A stretch of DNA of 64,000 nt from JAAYTD01 sp964472015 (GTDB taxonomy: Bacteria > Bacteroidota > Ignavibacteria > Kapaibacteriales > UBA2268). Under the pieces are notes generated by a model. The model ran no database searches and was not told the origin of the DNA. It was given only the letters and a program-made list of their open reading frames with translations. Each line of letters starts with the position of its first letter. Position 1 is the stretch's first letter. Location: positions 72,602-136,601 of the forward strand of contig CAYYIP010000004.1 of assembly GCA_964472015.1 (NCBI GenBank), given 5' to 3'. Position numbers and translations under genes: made by a program. Shown one piece after another: positions 8,726 to 19,800 of the stretch.

Positions 8726-11700
8726 ATGAATTTTAAAATATTTCCTTATTATATAGTTTTATTTTGTTGCTTTATAGCTGAAAATATTATTATTAGCAGT
8801 TTTGTTAAAGCTGAAACAGTAGAAAAAACTTCTGCATTTATGGGTCGCCATTTTATTGTATCTTTTATGCAAAATGAGATAGATAGAGCAGCTATTATTG
8901 AAACTTCTTTTTTAAGCATTTTTGTTTCATCTACTAAATCAGATACTGTTTTAGTTTCTATTCCTGCTAAACAAAAATATGATACTATTTATATAGAACC
9001 ATATGAAATAAAAGAAATTATTGTAGAAACTGATGTTGAAGTTAGGACTTATGGTGTTGTAAAAAATAAACAAATTAATATCTTTTCTAAAAAACCTATT
9101 ACATGTTGGGTGTATTCAAGTAAAAATCAATCCTCTGATAGTTATGTTGCTATACCTGTGAGTAGGTGGGGAAAAGAATATCGTATAGTTTCTATGCCAA
9201 ATGATTTATATAACGGGCATAAGAGACAAATTGCAGATAATGCTATTGATTCTAATGGTGTTATTATTGATAATACAAAATATAATGAAAATTTAACTCC
9301 CCGTACAGGTGAATTTTTAATTATTGCAGATTTAGATAGTACAATAGTTACTTATATTCCGACAGCAAATACTATAAATGGTGTAAGAAAAAATGAGATT
9401 GGTAGGGCAAGATTAAATAAAGGAGATGTATTATTAGTACAATCGTTACCGGGGGCAATTGGGACTGAGGATTTAACAGGTACTTATGTTTCAAGTAATC
9501 ATCCAATTGGGGTGTTGTCAGGACATGTTCGTTCTTCTGTAGTACAAGGTCTTGATTTACCTTATGATACAAAAGATCATTTAGTTGAAATGTTGCCATC
9601 AGTAAATTTTTGGGGTCGTAATTTTATAACTATTCCTTTTGTTAATGGACAAAATGCAAGCCAAATTCTTTGTGCATCAGGAGATTTAATAAAAGTAATT
9701 ACTAGAGATGATAGTACTAATATAGAATACTTTGTTCATGAAACTGAAGGTGAGTTTACAACCTATTCAAAATTTATAGATAAAGGTGGGAGTTGCTTTG
9801 AAATAGAAGCAAATAAACCTATATATTGGAAGTCAGATAAACCTATTCTTGTAAATCAATTAATGATGCATAAGGGTATTGTTAATGATACTATACAAGA
9901 AAGTTTATATTATGATCCTTCGTTAGTTACATTAGCACCTATCGAACAATTTATTGAAAGTGTAACTTTTGCAACTCCAAGAAATAATAGAATATTTGAT
10001 CAATATAAGTCTCATTGTGTTATTATTGTTTCTGATTCTAATGGAATAGACAATCTTTATCTTGATGGATTAGTTATTAATCCAAAAAATTCAGCTGTAA
10101 AAAAGACTCGTATAGGTGATTCGCAATATTATTGGTTAATGCTAGATGTTAAAAATGGGAATCATAAATTAAATTGTACAAATGGAAATTTTTCTGGTAT
10201 AATATATGGGCATGGTTATAGAGACTCTTATTCTATGGTTCTAGGCAGTAGATTAAATGATGTAGATAAGCCCGATGTTGTTGAACCTATAATTTCTTAT
10301 ACTGATACTTGTGGAAATCTTAAAATAAATGTATCTGATGTAAAAGGGAATAATACGGGGATAGAATGGGGGGAAGTAACAAATAAAACTTATAATTTTG
10401 ATGTTGAAGAATTTAAAATCAGTGATACGACAACAGTTTTAAATATTAGTGCAAAGCCTATTAATCTACATGAAGATGCTTTATTAGAAATGGAATTTGT
10501 TGACAAAGGGTTTAATAAAAAAACTTTTTTGTATGAATATTTCGGTTTCAAAGTTAATTTTCCAACTTCTTACGATTTTAAAAAAGTAAATTGGATAACA
10601 CAAACAACTGCTGAATTAAAATTAAAAAATAATAGTAAAAAAACTCAAACTTTACTTTCCATAATACAAGCTGATGACAAAAGGTTAAAAGTTGTTACAG
10701 ATATTGAACTGCCATATGAATTACAAACTGGTGAAACTATTATTGTAAAATTAATATTTGATCCGTCTGAAACTGTATATCCTTTTGATACTAAAATAGC
10801 TTTAATTTTTGAATGTGATTTTAAAATAGAAACTAATGTTAAAGGTGAAATATCGTCACCAGGATTAATTGCACAAGATATAAATTTTGGGAAGATAAGA
10901 TTAGGTAGCTCTAAAGTTCTTTCTGATAAAGTAATAAATGCAGGAAATATAATTATAAAAATTAATGAATTTGAAAACCTTGTTTCTGAAGCATGTTTTG
11001 AAAGAACTCTAAATTCTAATTTACCAATTGATTTATATATGGGGGATAGTATTGTTTATACTATTATTTTTAATCCTTTAGAAATAAAAGAATATAAAGA
11101 AACAACAAAAATTCTTAATAATGCTTTTTTAGATTGTTCCTTTAATATAACGGGTGAAGCAGGTTCGCCAAATATTGAAAATGTATTATTAGATTTTGGT
11201 AAGCATAGGCTTGGAACTATTACAGAAGATACAATATATATTAAAAATGTTGGTAATTTTAATGATACTGTTAATTATAAACAAGATGTGAATGTGTCGC
11301 ATATTAATGATGCGTCTGTATCTATAATAAAAGGAATAAAGAACTTGTTTATTGATGAAAAAGATAGTATTAAATATGCAATGAATTTTATTCCAAAAGA
11401 TACTAATAAAATGTTTAATCAATTTGAATTAAATTCTTCTTGGGATTTGCATCCTCCAATTTATATTACTATTAAAGGACAAGGTACTATTCCGGTTATA
11501 AATACATTTGATTATACTTTTGAGCCTATTACTATATATTCACAAGCGGAAGCAACGCCTGTTATTGTGTCGTCCACTGGAAATGAAGTATTAACGATTG
11601 ATAGCATTTTTGTTATTGATGGCGATATTAATTCTTTTGAGATTGATTATAATTCTTTGCGAACTCTTTTAATAGCAACAAATGATGAATTAAAAACAAA

Positions 11701-12856
11701 TATTATATTTAAACCTACTTTTACTGGTGAACATATATTAACATTAGGTGTAGTTCATGATGCTAATCCTAAATATGAACGTAGTATTGATACAATAAAA
11801 ATTTTAGGGTATGCAACTGCAGATAATGAAAAATATAATACTTATTTAAAAATATCAGAATTAAATGTATGTAATACAATTAAAGCAGAACTTATTATAG
11901 AAAATAATAGTGTTGGGAATCTTATTATTGATTCTATAAAACTTGCAAGAATACCTGATATATTTGAAGCAGATTTTATTTCTAAAAATATACAATATCC
12001 TATAGAATTAGAAGCTAATACATTTATTTCTTTTCCATTGAATGTTTATACAGAACGAAATCAACAAGGTAAAATTGAAATTAAAGTATATTATAATGGA
12101 GAGGTAGAAAAGATATTAACTTCTGATATAATTCCTTATGTTGATACTATTAAAAGTAATATAGAACAAAATATAATACCTGTAATTGTTGGCGATACAA
12201 TTTCTTTAACTTTCGATTCTTTTATAGAGCAGGCGAGTGAAGGTATATTTGATTTTGAAATAAATATAAAAATAGATAAAAATTTGTTTTTTTTACTTGA
12301 TAAAACTGGTTATATTGAATTTATAGATAAGGATGAAACAAAAAAAATAGATGTAAACTTTATTCAATATGATGAATATATAAAAATTAATCTAAAAGAT
12401 GAGAATAATATTGTTATAAAATCAGCAACGGAAATTAAGTTTAATTTTAATTTATTAGTTTTATTACATAAACAAATAGAAACAAAAATTATATATGAAT
12501 TTTTATCAGATAGATGTTATAGTCCCGGATTTACTGAATTATATGTTGAAATACAACCGGTTTGTGGGAAAGATATTAGACAAGTAGTCTTTGGCGATTT
12601 TGATTATTTAACTATTAATCAAAATCCTATAAGTGATAAAATTAATTATACAATAAACTTAATAGAAGATGATATTGTTGATGTTATAATTTTTGATATT
12701 AATGGAAGAATTATTTTAAAACAAAATAAATTAGAACTTTGTAAAGGCAAACATAATTTTATTGTCGATGTTAATGAAAGACAAAGTTCAGAGTATTTCA
12801 TATTTTTTAAAAATAAAAATATTAGTAAAGTAAAAAAAATTATTATTATTAAGTAA
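8726..12856 (+). CDS. Giant secreted protein: IgGFc-binding-like N-terminus, ASH repeats, T9SS type A sorting domain
   Basis: A 1376-residue protein with an N-terminal signal peptide (about 1-29). An IgGFc-binding-like domain follows (about 38-510; start FMGRHFIVSF, later SRWGKEYRIVSMP and SYYWLML-type strands). The middle carries ASH/choice-of-anchor-D beta repeats (DINFGKIRLGS and LLDFGKHRLGT are two clear unit starts, about 720 and 825). The last about 80 residues match a type IX secretion type A sorting domain (NQNPISDKI...VIIFDINGRII...KVKKIIIIK). It is predicted to cross the outer membrane by T9SS and be surface-anchored or released. A role in adhesion or gliding is inferred only. The hairpin upstream suggests its own transcript. 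Confidence 0.85.
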   Translation: MNFKIFPYYIVLFCCFIAENIIISSFVKAETVEKTSAFMGRHFIVSFMQNEIDRAAIIETSFLSIFVSSTKSDTVLVSIPAKQKYDTIYIEPYEIKEIIVETDVEVRTYGVVKNKQINIFSKKPITCWVYSSKNQSSDSYVAIPVSRWGKEYRIVSMPNDLYNGHKRQIADNAIDSNGVIIDNTKYNENLTPRTGEFLIIADLDSTIVTYIPTANTINGVRKNEIGRARLNKGDVLLVQSLPGAIGTEDLTGTYVSSNHPIGVLSGHVRSSVVQGLDLPYDTKDHLVEMLPSVNFWGRNFITIPFVNGQNASQILCASGDLIKVITRDDSTNIEYFVHETEGEFTTYSKFIDKGGSCFEIEANKPIYWKSDKPILVNQLMMHKGIVNDTIQESLYYDPSLVTLAPIEQFIESVTFATPRNNRIFDQYKSHCVIIVSDSNGIDNLYLDGLVINPKNSAVKKTRIGDSQYYWLMLDVKNGNHKLNCTNGNFSGIIYGHGYRDSYSMVLGSRLNDVDKPDVVEPIISYTDTCGNLKINVSDVKGNNTGIEWGEVTNKTYNFDVEEFKISDTTTVLNISAKPINLHEDALLEMEFVDKGFNKKTFLYEYFGFKVNFPTSYDFKKVNWITQTTAELKLKNNSKKTQTLLSIIQADDKRLKVVTDIELPYELQTGETIIVKLIFDPSETVYPFDTKIALIFECDFKIETNVKGEISSPGLIAQDINFGKIRLGSSKVLSDKVINAGNIIIKINEFENLVSEACFERTLNSNLPIDLYMGDSIVYTIIFNPLEIKEYKETTKILNNAFLDCSFNITGEAGSPNIENVLLDFGKHRLGTITEDTIYIKNVGNFNDTVNYKQDVNVSHINDASVSIIKGIKNLFIDEKDSIKYAMNFIPKDTNKMFNQFELNSSWDLHPPIYITIKGQGTIPVINTFDYTFEPITIYSQAEATPVIVSSTGNEVLTIDSIFVIDGDINSFEIDYNSLRTLLIATNDELKTNIIFKPTFTGEHILTLGVVHDANPKYERSIDTIKILGYATADNEKYNTYLKISELNVCNTIKAELIIENNSVGNLIIDSIKLARIPDIFEADFISKNIQYPIELEANTFISFPLNVYTERNQQGKIEIKVYYNGEVEKILTSDIIPYVDTIKSNIEQNIIPVIVGDTISLTFDSFIEQASEGIFDFEINIKIDKNLFFLLDKTGYIEFIDKDETKKIDVNFIQYDEYIKINLKDENNIVIKSATEIKFNFNLLVLLHKQIETKIIYEFLSDRCYSPGFTELYVEIQPVCGKDIRQVVFGDFDYLTINQNPISDKINYTINLIEDDIVDVIIFDINGRIILKQNKLELCKGKHNFIVDVNERQSSEYFIFFKNKNISKVKKIIIIK

Positions 12857-13013
12857 TTTTTTTGGAAATTTAGTAAATAATTATTATTTTTAAAATATAG
12901 AATATTGTATTATTTCATATTACACGAATAATTGTATAGTTAAATTTATAATTTAAATTGTTTATATAAGTTGAAAATTAATTTACTTAAAATAAAATTA
13001 GGATTAAACATCT

Positions 13014-13862
13014 ATGAGAAAAAAAATTAACTTTATTTTTTTGTTGTTATTGGGGATATTATTAACTTCAAATAATGTTCTGGCACAACGAGGTGTCGTT
13101 ACTGAATTTGCAACTCCCCTTGATCCTTCTGCAAAACCAACACCAATATATATTGGACCTGCTGCTGGTATAAATATTATGGGTCATAATATGAATATTA
13201 AACAACTTGATTTACCAGATCAACCTTTATGTCCAGATTTTGTTGATGCTAAAGGATTAGGTTTTTATGCAGGTCTTACTATGGAATATTTAATTGGCGA
13301 TGTTGCTACTTCAACTTCTGCTATTATAGTTAGAGCATTGTATAATACATATCCGGGGACCGTTACAGTGGAAGGTGATAATTTGCCGATAGCTAATGGC
13401 GATTCATATATTAATACAGTAACAGAGCATTCTTTAGATGTAAAAAGTTCTGCTGTTACATTAGAAGCTGTTTATAAATTTAATCCTATTCCCGGAATGG
13501 GATTTGGACTTGTAGCTGGACCAACTTTTGATTATCATTTATCTAAAAAATGGACACAAAAATTTATGCTTGTTAGTCCTAATAATGTGAGTTTTGAACC
13601 AGGAGCAAATCCAAATAATTATAGATATGTAGATAATAATCGTACAATTCTTATAAAAGATGATGTTGATATAGAAAATGCAAGTTCAATTCGTATTGGT
13701 TTAAAAGCAGGAATTCAATATGAAATTCTACTTGGATCAAGATTTTATATAGTTCCGGCTGTGTGCTATAACTTTGGTATTACTAGTTTCAATAGTGACT
13801 ATGATTGGCGAATTAGTCCTTTACAAGTTGGGTTAGATGCAAGATATGCATTAACTTTATAA
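13014..13862 (+). CDS. Outer-membrane beta-barrel protein
   Basis: A 282-residue protein with a signal peptide ending at VLAQ (about residue 24-25). It shows repeated amphipathic beta-strands with Gly/aromatic alternation (GPAAGINIMG, GFYAGLTMEYLIG, GFGLVAGPTFDYHL, IRIGLKAGIQYEI) and ends in a strand RYALTL, as outer-membrane barrels do. About 8-10 strands are likely, in the OmpW/PorT-like size class. It sits 157 bp after the giant T9SS protein on the same strand and is followed by a strong terminator. Whether it assists export of that protein is unknown. Confidence 0.8.
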   Translation: MRKKINFIFLLLLGILLTSNNVLAQRGVVTEFATPLDPSAKPTPIYIGPAAGINIMGHNMNIKQLDLPDQPLCPDFVDAKGLGFYAGLTMEYLIGDVATSTSAIIVRALYNTYPGTVTVEGDNLPIANGDSYINTVTEHSLDVKSSAVTLEAVYKFNPIPGMGFGLVAGPTFDYHLSKKWTQKFMLVSPNNVSFEPGANPNNYRYVDNNRTILIKDDVDIENASSIRIGLKAGIQYEILLGSRFYIVPAVCYNFGITSFNSDYDWRISPLQVGLDARYALTL

Positions 13863-13909
13863 AAATTGTTTAGAAAATTTTAATTTATTAAATCAAACTT
13901 TGAAATAAT

Positions 13910-13950
13910 AACCTGCTATTTTTATTTTAATTAATTTAGCAGGTTTTTTA
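13910..13950 (+). terminator. Rho-independent terminator after the beta-barrel gene
   Basis: The stem AACCTGCTA (13910-13918) / TAGCAGGTT (13937-13945) with an 18-nt AT loop is followed directly by a T-run. It is 48 bp after the stop and 53 bp before purC. Confidence 0.85.
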
Positions 13951-14002
13951 TAAATAAATGATATATTTTATACAAAATTAAATTTATACTAAAATTAATA
14001 AT

Positions 14003-14884
14003 ATGGCAGTTATTTTTGAAACTAATTTTGATGATATAAAATTATTTAGACGCGGTAAAGTTCGTGATGTATATGAAATAGGAGATAAATTAATTTTCGT
14101 TGCTTCTGATAGAATTTCCGCTTTTGATGTTATTATGAACGAACCAATTCCTATGAAAGGTGAAATATTAACTAAAATTTCTAAATTTTGGTTCGAGAAA
14201 ACAAAACATATTGTAAATAATCATTTTATATCGACTGATATAAAAGATTTTCCAGAGATTTGTAAAAAGTATAAAACAGAATTAGATGGCCGAGCAATGC
14301 TAGTAAAAAAAAGCAAACCTATTATGCTAGAATGTGTTGTAAGAGGATATGTTGCAGGGTCCGGATGGAAAGAATATAAAAAACAAGGTACTATTTGTGG
14401 TATTAAATTACCAACAGGATTAAAAGAATACGAAAAATTACCGGAACCTATTTTTACGCCATCTACAAAAGCAGAAGTTGGACATGATGAAAATATTGGA
14501 TTTGATGCAGCTATAAAAATAGTTGGGAAAGATATAGCTGAACGAGTAAAAAAATATTCATTATTACTTTATAATTTTGCTTATAATTATCTTTTTAAAA
14601 GAGGTATTATTCTTGCTGATACTAAGTTTGAATTTGGACTTAATGAAAATAATGAAATTATTTTAATAGATGAAGCCATAACTCCTGATTCTTCACGTTT
14701 TTGGTTATTAAAAGATTATAATGCGGGGAAAGTAGAAATGAATTTTGATAAGCAAGTTTTACGTGACTATCTAGAAACTACTAATTGGAATAAGCAAGCT
14801 CCTGCACCAAAATTACCAGATGAAATTATAAATAAAACAGTAGACAAATATAAATTTGCCTTAAATGCAATTTGTAGTAATTAA
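14003..14884 (+). CDS. purC: SAICAR synthetase (phosphoribosylaminoimidazole-succinocarboxamide synthase)
   Basis: A 293-residue cytoplasmic enzyme of purine synthesis that joins CAIR and aspartate with ATP to give SAICAR. The N-terminus has GKVRDVYEIGD, followed by ASDRISAFDVIM. LECVVRGYVAGSGWKEY and LADTKFEFGLN are also family signatures, and DEAITPDSSRFW marks the substrate site. The length matches the longer Bacteroidota/yeast Ade1-like form rather than the roughly 240-residue E. coli form. No other pur gene is adjacent; perfect terminator hairpins lie on both sides, so it is a single-gene unit. Confidence 0.97.
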   Translation: MAVIFETNFDDIKLFRRGKVRDVYEIGDKLIFVASDRISAFDVIMNEPIPMKGEILTKISKFWFEKTKHIVNNHFISTDIKDFPEICKKYKTELDGRAMLVKKSKPIMLECVVRGYVAGSGWKEYKKQGTICGIKLPTGLKEYEKLPEPIFTPSTKAEVGHDENIGFDAAIKIVGKDIAERVKKYSLLLYNFAYNYLFKRGIILADTKFEFGLNENNEIILIDEAITPDSSRFWLLKDYNAGKVEMNFDKQVLRDYLETTNWNKQAPAPKLPDEIINKTVDKYKFALNAICSN

Positions 14885-14933
14885 CTGATAATAATATTAA
14901 TATTACATACATTACAGATTTACAGATATAAAT

Positions 14934-14970
14934 AAAAATAGTGATTTTTTATAAAATCACTATTTTTTTA
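14934..14970. terminator. Strong rho-independent terminator after purC
   Basis: A perfect 15-bp stem (14934-14948 / 14953-14967) with core TAGTGAT, loop TTAT and a T-run continuing after the stem. It is 50 bp past the purC stop and lies before the convergent murD gene. Confidence 0.85.
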
Positions 14971-15125
14971 TTTTTATTTTTTATATAATTTTTATTTAAT
15001 TCTAAATAAAAAATTATTTATTGTAATTTAGAATTATATGAGTTCTTATATTTTTCTTAATATAAAAATCTATACCACTAATAAATTTCTCTTTTAATAT
15101 TCATTTGTAAATTTATTATAATAAT

Positions 15126-16472
15126 TTAGTTTAAATTTATTTTTTTTACTGCTTGTTTAAATACTTCGCCTCTATGTTCAAAATTTAAAAATTGGTCAAA
15201 TGATTTACAAGCAGGTGAAAATAATACTATATCGCCCGTTTTTGCAATTTTATTTGCAATAATAACAGCATTTTCTAATGTTCCTGCTTTATAACAAGGT
15301 TTTTTGTTTGCATATCGGTTAAATATAGCATTTTCTTCTTTTCCTAATGTAATAATAGAAGATACATATTTTTCTATTAAATTATCTAAAAGTGAATAAT
15401 CATTATTATCACCTAGTCCACCTGCGATCCAAACTATAGGTTGTTTATAGCTTGATAGTGCATACCATGCAGCATTTATATTTGTTGCTTTAGAGTCGTT
15501 TATATAATCTACTCCTTTTATTGTTTTTACAAATTCTAAACGATGTTCAACTCCCTTAAATTGCATTAAACTATCTCGTAAATTTTCATTTGATATTTGC
15601 CAAACTTTTGCAACAATACCTGCAGCCATAGAATTATATTGATTATGTACGCCAGGTAAAGAAAGTTCATTTGTTTGCATTAATTCCTCTTTTCTATGTT
15701 GTGTTTTATAAAATAATTTGTCACTTTCTATGTACATTCCCCAATTTACTTCAGAAAGTGAAAATAGAAGTTTATTTGCTTTAATTTCTATTTTGTTTAT
15801 ATTCTCTTTTAATATATCATCATCTGCATTTATTATTAAATAATCTGTTTTTGTTTGATTTTTAGTTATTTTTAATTTAGCTTTTATATAATTTTCCATA
15901 TTGTTATGATAACTTATATGGTCAGGAGTAATATTTAATATAACTGCTATATGAGGTCTAAAATTAGTTGTAAACTCTAATTGATAACTACTTACTTCAA
16001 TTACAACATAAGTATCATTATCAATTTTATCTACAAAATCTGATAGTGGAAATCCTATGTTACCTGCTACAATACTTTTGTATTTATTTTTTTGCAGTAT
16101 GAATTGTATTAAAGAAGTTGTAGTTGTTTTTCCATTAGTTCCAGTTACTGCAACTATTGGATTTTGAATTTGAGACGATGCGAATTCTAATTCACTTATG
16201 ATAGGAATCCCTTTTTTTATAGCTTTTATAAAAATTGGTGCATTAGGTGGTACACCGGGAGAAGTAATTATACAATCACAATTGTTTATTGCTTTATCTG
16301 AATTCTTTCCAAATTCATATTTGCAATTGTTTAATTTAGATAATTCTTCTATCGCACTTTGAAAATTTTCTGCGGGTGCTAATTCTGTTAAGAATACATT
16401 ATGTCCTTTTCGTGTAGCTAATTTAGCGGCTGCAATACCGCTTCTTGCTGCACCTACTATACAATAATTCAT
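15126..16472 (-). CDS. murD: UDP-N-acetylmuramoylalanine-D-glutamate ligase
   Basis: A 448-residue Mur ligase that adds D-glutamate to UDP-MurNAc-L-Ala in the cytoplasmic stage of peptidoglycan synthesis. The N-terminal Rossmann-like domain binds the UDP-sugar (VGAARSGIAAAKLA, SPGVPPNAP). The central ATPase domain carries VAVTGTNGKTTTT, with NITPDH downstream, and the C-terminal domain has HRLEF, NDSKATN and LFSPACKSFDQF. A GGGGGA Shine-Dalgarno-like run precedes the ATG. It stands alone, away from any dcw cluster, which suggests the usual mur/fts cluster is dispersed in this genome. Confidence 0.97.
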   Translation of the reverse strand: MNYCIVGAARSGIAAAKLATRKGHNVFLTELAPAENFQSAIEELSKLNNCKYEFGKNSDKAINNCDCIITSPGVPPNAPIFIKAIKKGIPIISELEFASSQIQNPIVAVTGTNGKTTTTSLIQFILQKNKYKSIVAGNIGFPLSDFVDKIDNDTYVVIEVSSYQLEFTTNFRPHIAVILNITPDHISYHNNMENYIKAKLKITKNQTKTDYLIINADDDILKENINKIEIKANKLLFSLSEVNWGMYIESDKLFYKTQHRKEELMQTNELSLPGVHNQYNSMAAGIVAKVWQISNENLRDSLMQFKGVEHRLEFVKTIKGVDYINDSKATNINAAWYALSSYKQPIVWIAGGLGDNNDYSLLDNLIEKYVSSIITLGKEENAIFNRYANKKPCYKAGTLENAVIIANKIAKTGDIVLFSPACKSFDQFLNFEHRGEVFKQAVKKINLN

Positions 16473-16880
16473 TCTATATTCCCCCTAAAAGTATAGAACT
16501 TAATTTATGTTTAATTGACTTCGTATTTTGTGTGTGTTTTTATGCTGTTTTTTATATTACAAAATTAATATATTTTTATATATTTTTTTATAGTATTTTT
16601 CAACATTTTAAACATTTATATATATAAAAAATATTAAATAATTTTCTATATTATTTTTTTAAATTATATAATGTAAAATATTTTATAAAGTTATGAATTA
16701 AATATATTTTCTTAAAAAAAGTAATAGAAATTTAATAAATAATTCGTATTTTTAAACTTTATAAAATTTATTTTAAATATTTATTTATATCAATATTATT
16801 ATATAAAATATTAAGAATATTAAGAATATTAAGAAATAAATATAAAAATATAAGAAATTTTTAGTATAAAGGGTTATTAT
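16473..16880. other. Divergent intergenic region with short tandem repeats
   Basis: This 408-bp AT-only gap lies between murD and the subtilase gene. A 9-bp unit, ATTAAGAAT, is repeated about three times near 16808-16836, shortly before the subtilase start. No coding or RNA-like signal was seen. Both promoters must lie here, but no consensus is distinct. Confidence 0.5.
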
Positions 16881-19800
16881 ATGTATAAATTATTTATTTA
16901 TTTATTTGTTAGTATTATATCTTGTATTCCTGTTTTTTCATTACCACTACAAGAAATACAAAATGTACAGCAAAAAAAAGTAATTGAAGATGTAAAATTT
17001 TTAAATAAAGATAATTTAAGTTATCATAATAATATAATTTTACTTAAAACTCGCAAAATGCAAAAAATAGATAAGCATAACAATATTCTATTATCAGATG
17101 TACTTGTTGATAAATTAGAATCATTAGGAGTAGTTGCAAAAAATATACGGGCTCCTTTTGCAAAATATTATTTTGTTAGTGGAATTCAAAGTGAAAGTAG
17201 TAATAGAGGAATAGAACGTATCTGTGAAATAATTATAGAACCTAATGATAATATATTAGAAGTGTGTAAAGAATTAATGAAAAATATAGATATAGAGTAT
17301 GCCGAACCTGCTCCTATAAGATATTGTAATGAATTTATTCCTAATGATCCAGAGATAAATAAACAATGGCATTTACAAAATATTGAACTTTATAAAGCTT
17401 GGGAAGTTGTTAAAGAAAAAAAAGGAGTTTTAATAGGAATTTCTGATTCTGGAGTAGATATAAATCATTTTGATTTAGCTAATAATGTATGGAAAAATCC
17501 GAAAGAAGAGTTAAATGGAGTTGATAGTGATGGGAATGGGAAAGTAGATGATATCAATGGCTGGGATTTTGTAGGGAATATTTCTTTTGATGATATATAT
17601 TATGGACGTTGGAAGGAAGATAATGATCCGTCTGTAAAAATAGATCAAAATTTTCATGGAACACATGTGGCAGGTTGTGCTGCTGCAGTAATAAATAATA
17701 CAATAGGTGTTGCAGGATCAGCTATAAATTGTAAAATAGTAGCCTCTAAACATGCTGTGGATTCTACTACTGATTATGGGATACAAAGAGGATATGAAGG
17801 AATATTATATCTTGCAAAATTAGGCGCAAGAATAATAAATTGTAGTTGGGGCGGTAAGGCTTATGGAATGACTGAATATGATGTTATACAAGAAGCAATT
17901 TCATTAGGGAGTATAATTTTTACATCTGCGGGAAATGAAGCCGTAGATATAGATATTTCTCCTATATATCCAGCTTGTTATGAAGGATGTATTATAGTTG
18001 GTTCAAATGATCCTAATAATAAAGTATCATTTTTTTCAAATTATGGATATGCAACTTCAATATTTTCGCCGGGGAATTCAATATATTCAACTGTTCCAAA
18101 TAATAAATATAGTTCTCAAAGTGGAACTTCAATGGCATCGCCAGTAGCAGCAGGAGTTGCAGGATTAGTACTTTCTGTTTTTCCTGAATATACTGCGAAA
18201 CAAGTAAAACATCAATTAAGAAGTACAGGAGATAATGTAATTTCAAATAATAGTTATAAATATTTTAAAAAAATTAATGCATATAATGCAGTAACTTATA
18301 ATAATCCTGATTTCCCTGATAAAGTTGTTCCGGGTGTTTCTGTTTCTAAAATATCAATACCACCTTTTGATAAATTAGTAAATTATACTGAAAAAGAAAT
18401 AACATTAACCTTAAAAAATTATATAGGTAAAGCAAATGATTTAGTAGTAAATATTTTAAGTTTAGATGGTTATTTAAGTTCTTCTAAATTTGATGAAATT
18501 TTTGAAGTAGGTAGTATGGATATTAACGAAGAAAAAACAATTTCTTTTGATATTAGGCTTGATTCTTTATGTGGAATTGCTGATGGTAAAGCAAAATTAC
18601 TTATTGAATATGGCGATGGTAATTTTTATGATTTTGAAGTAATCTATATACCTATAAGTATATCATCTTCAAATAAATATTCTTTTGTTAATGTTTATGG
18701 TGCAAGCAGAACAGGATTACATTATAGTATACATAATTTTAATGAGAATACTGCTTTTGCAGTAGGTGTTTTTTATTATGGTACGATTTATCCTGTTTTA
18801 CAAACAATAACTGAAGGAAATATTTTTTCTACTACAGAACAATTTAGTACTCCTTCCCAAAGTATTCCTTATACAGTATATGCGTTAACATCTAAAAATA
18901 TCATTATAACAACTGCTACAACAAAAGGGAATACTTTTATAATAAATACAAAAAATAAATTTTTGACAGCACCTAGCGTATTAGAAGCAACTTCGCTTAC
19001 ACCTTTTATAAATTATATGACATTTTTTGATGATCAAAATGGTATATTGGTTGGCGATCCTAAAGGAAATAAGTGGGGTATAGCAATAACAAAAAATGCA
19101 GGTTTAACTTGGAATATATTTGAAAATTCTATTCCAGTAGATAGTGGCGAAGTTGGGATTCTTAATGTAGCAGCAAAATTAGATAATACTATTTGGTTTG
19201 GAACTAACAAAGGTAAAATTATAAAAATAAATAATATGGGCGAAACTTGGTCGGCAGATACAGTTTGTAAAGATGCAATAATAACATCAATTAATTTTGC
19301 TAATGCTAATAGAGGAGCAGCTATATATATTGATTTAAAAGATAATAAATATTATTTGGCAACAAATGATGGAAATAAATGGAGTAAAGGTGTTTTTGAT
19401 TTTTCAAAAATATCAACTTTTGCAATTCCTAAGTATGTTTATGGTACTCCAACCGGAATGTTCTTAGTTGTTTTTGATAATAATGCAACGTATTCAAGTA
19501 AAGATTTTGGAAGAAGTTGGGATAAATTACCTAACAAAGAATTGTATGATGCTCAATTTGTTCATATATTTCCTCAAAGTAATAACAGAGAAATAAAGAT
19601 TAAAACTTATGGTATAGATAATGAAAAAAATAATCCTAATAAAGAACAACGTTGGTATCCTTATTATGTATTTGCATCTTCTAAAATTTCTTTACCTTTT
19701 GGTGCTAAATATGATATAAAAATATCTCCAGATTCCCCTAAGTTATTGGATTATGGTGAATTAAAAATAGGTCAAGATTCTATAAAAACTATAGATATTG

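Noticed and set aside
16445..16627. 60-codon frame over the murD 5' end
   Set aside because: It is a hydrophobic Phe/Ile/Tyr-rich product from AT-rich DNA, overlapping the murD start; no ribosome site.
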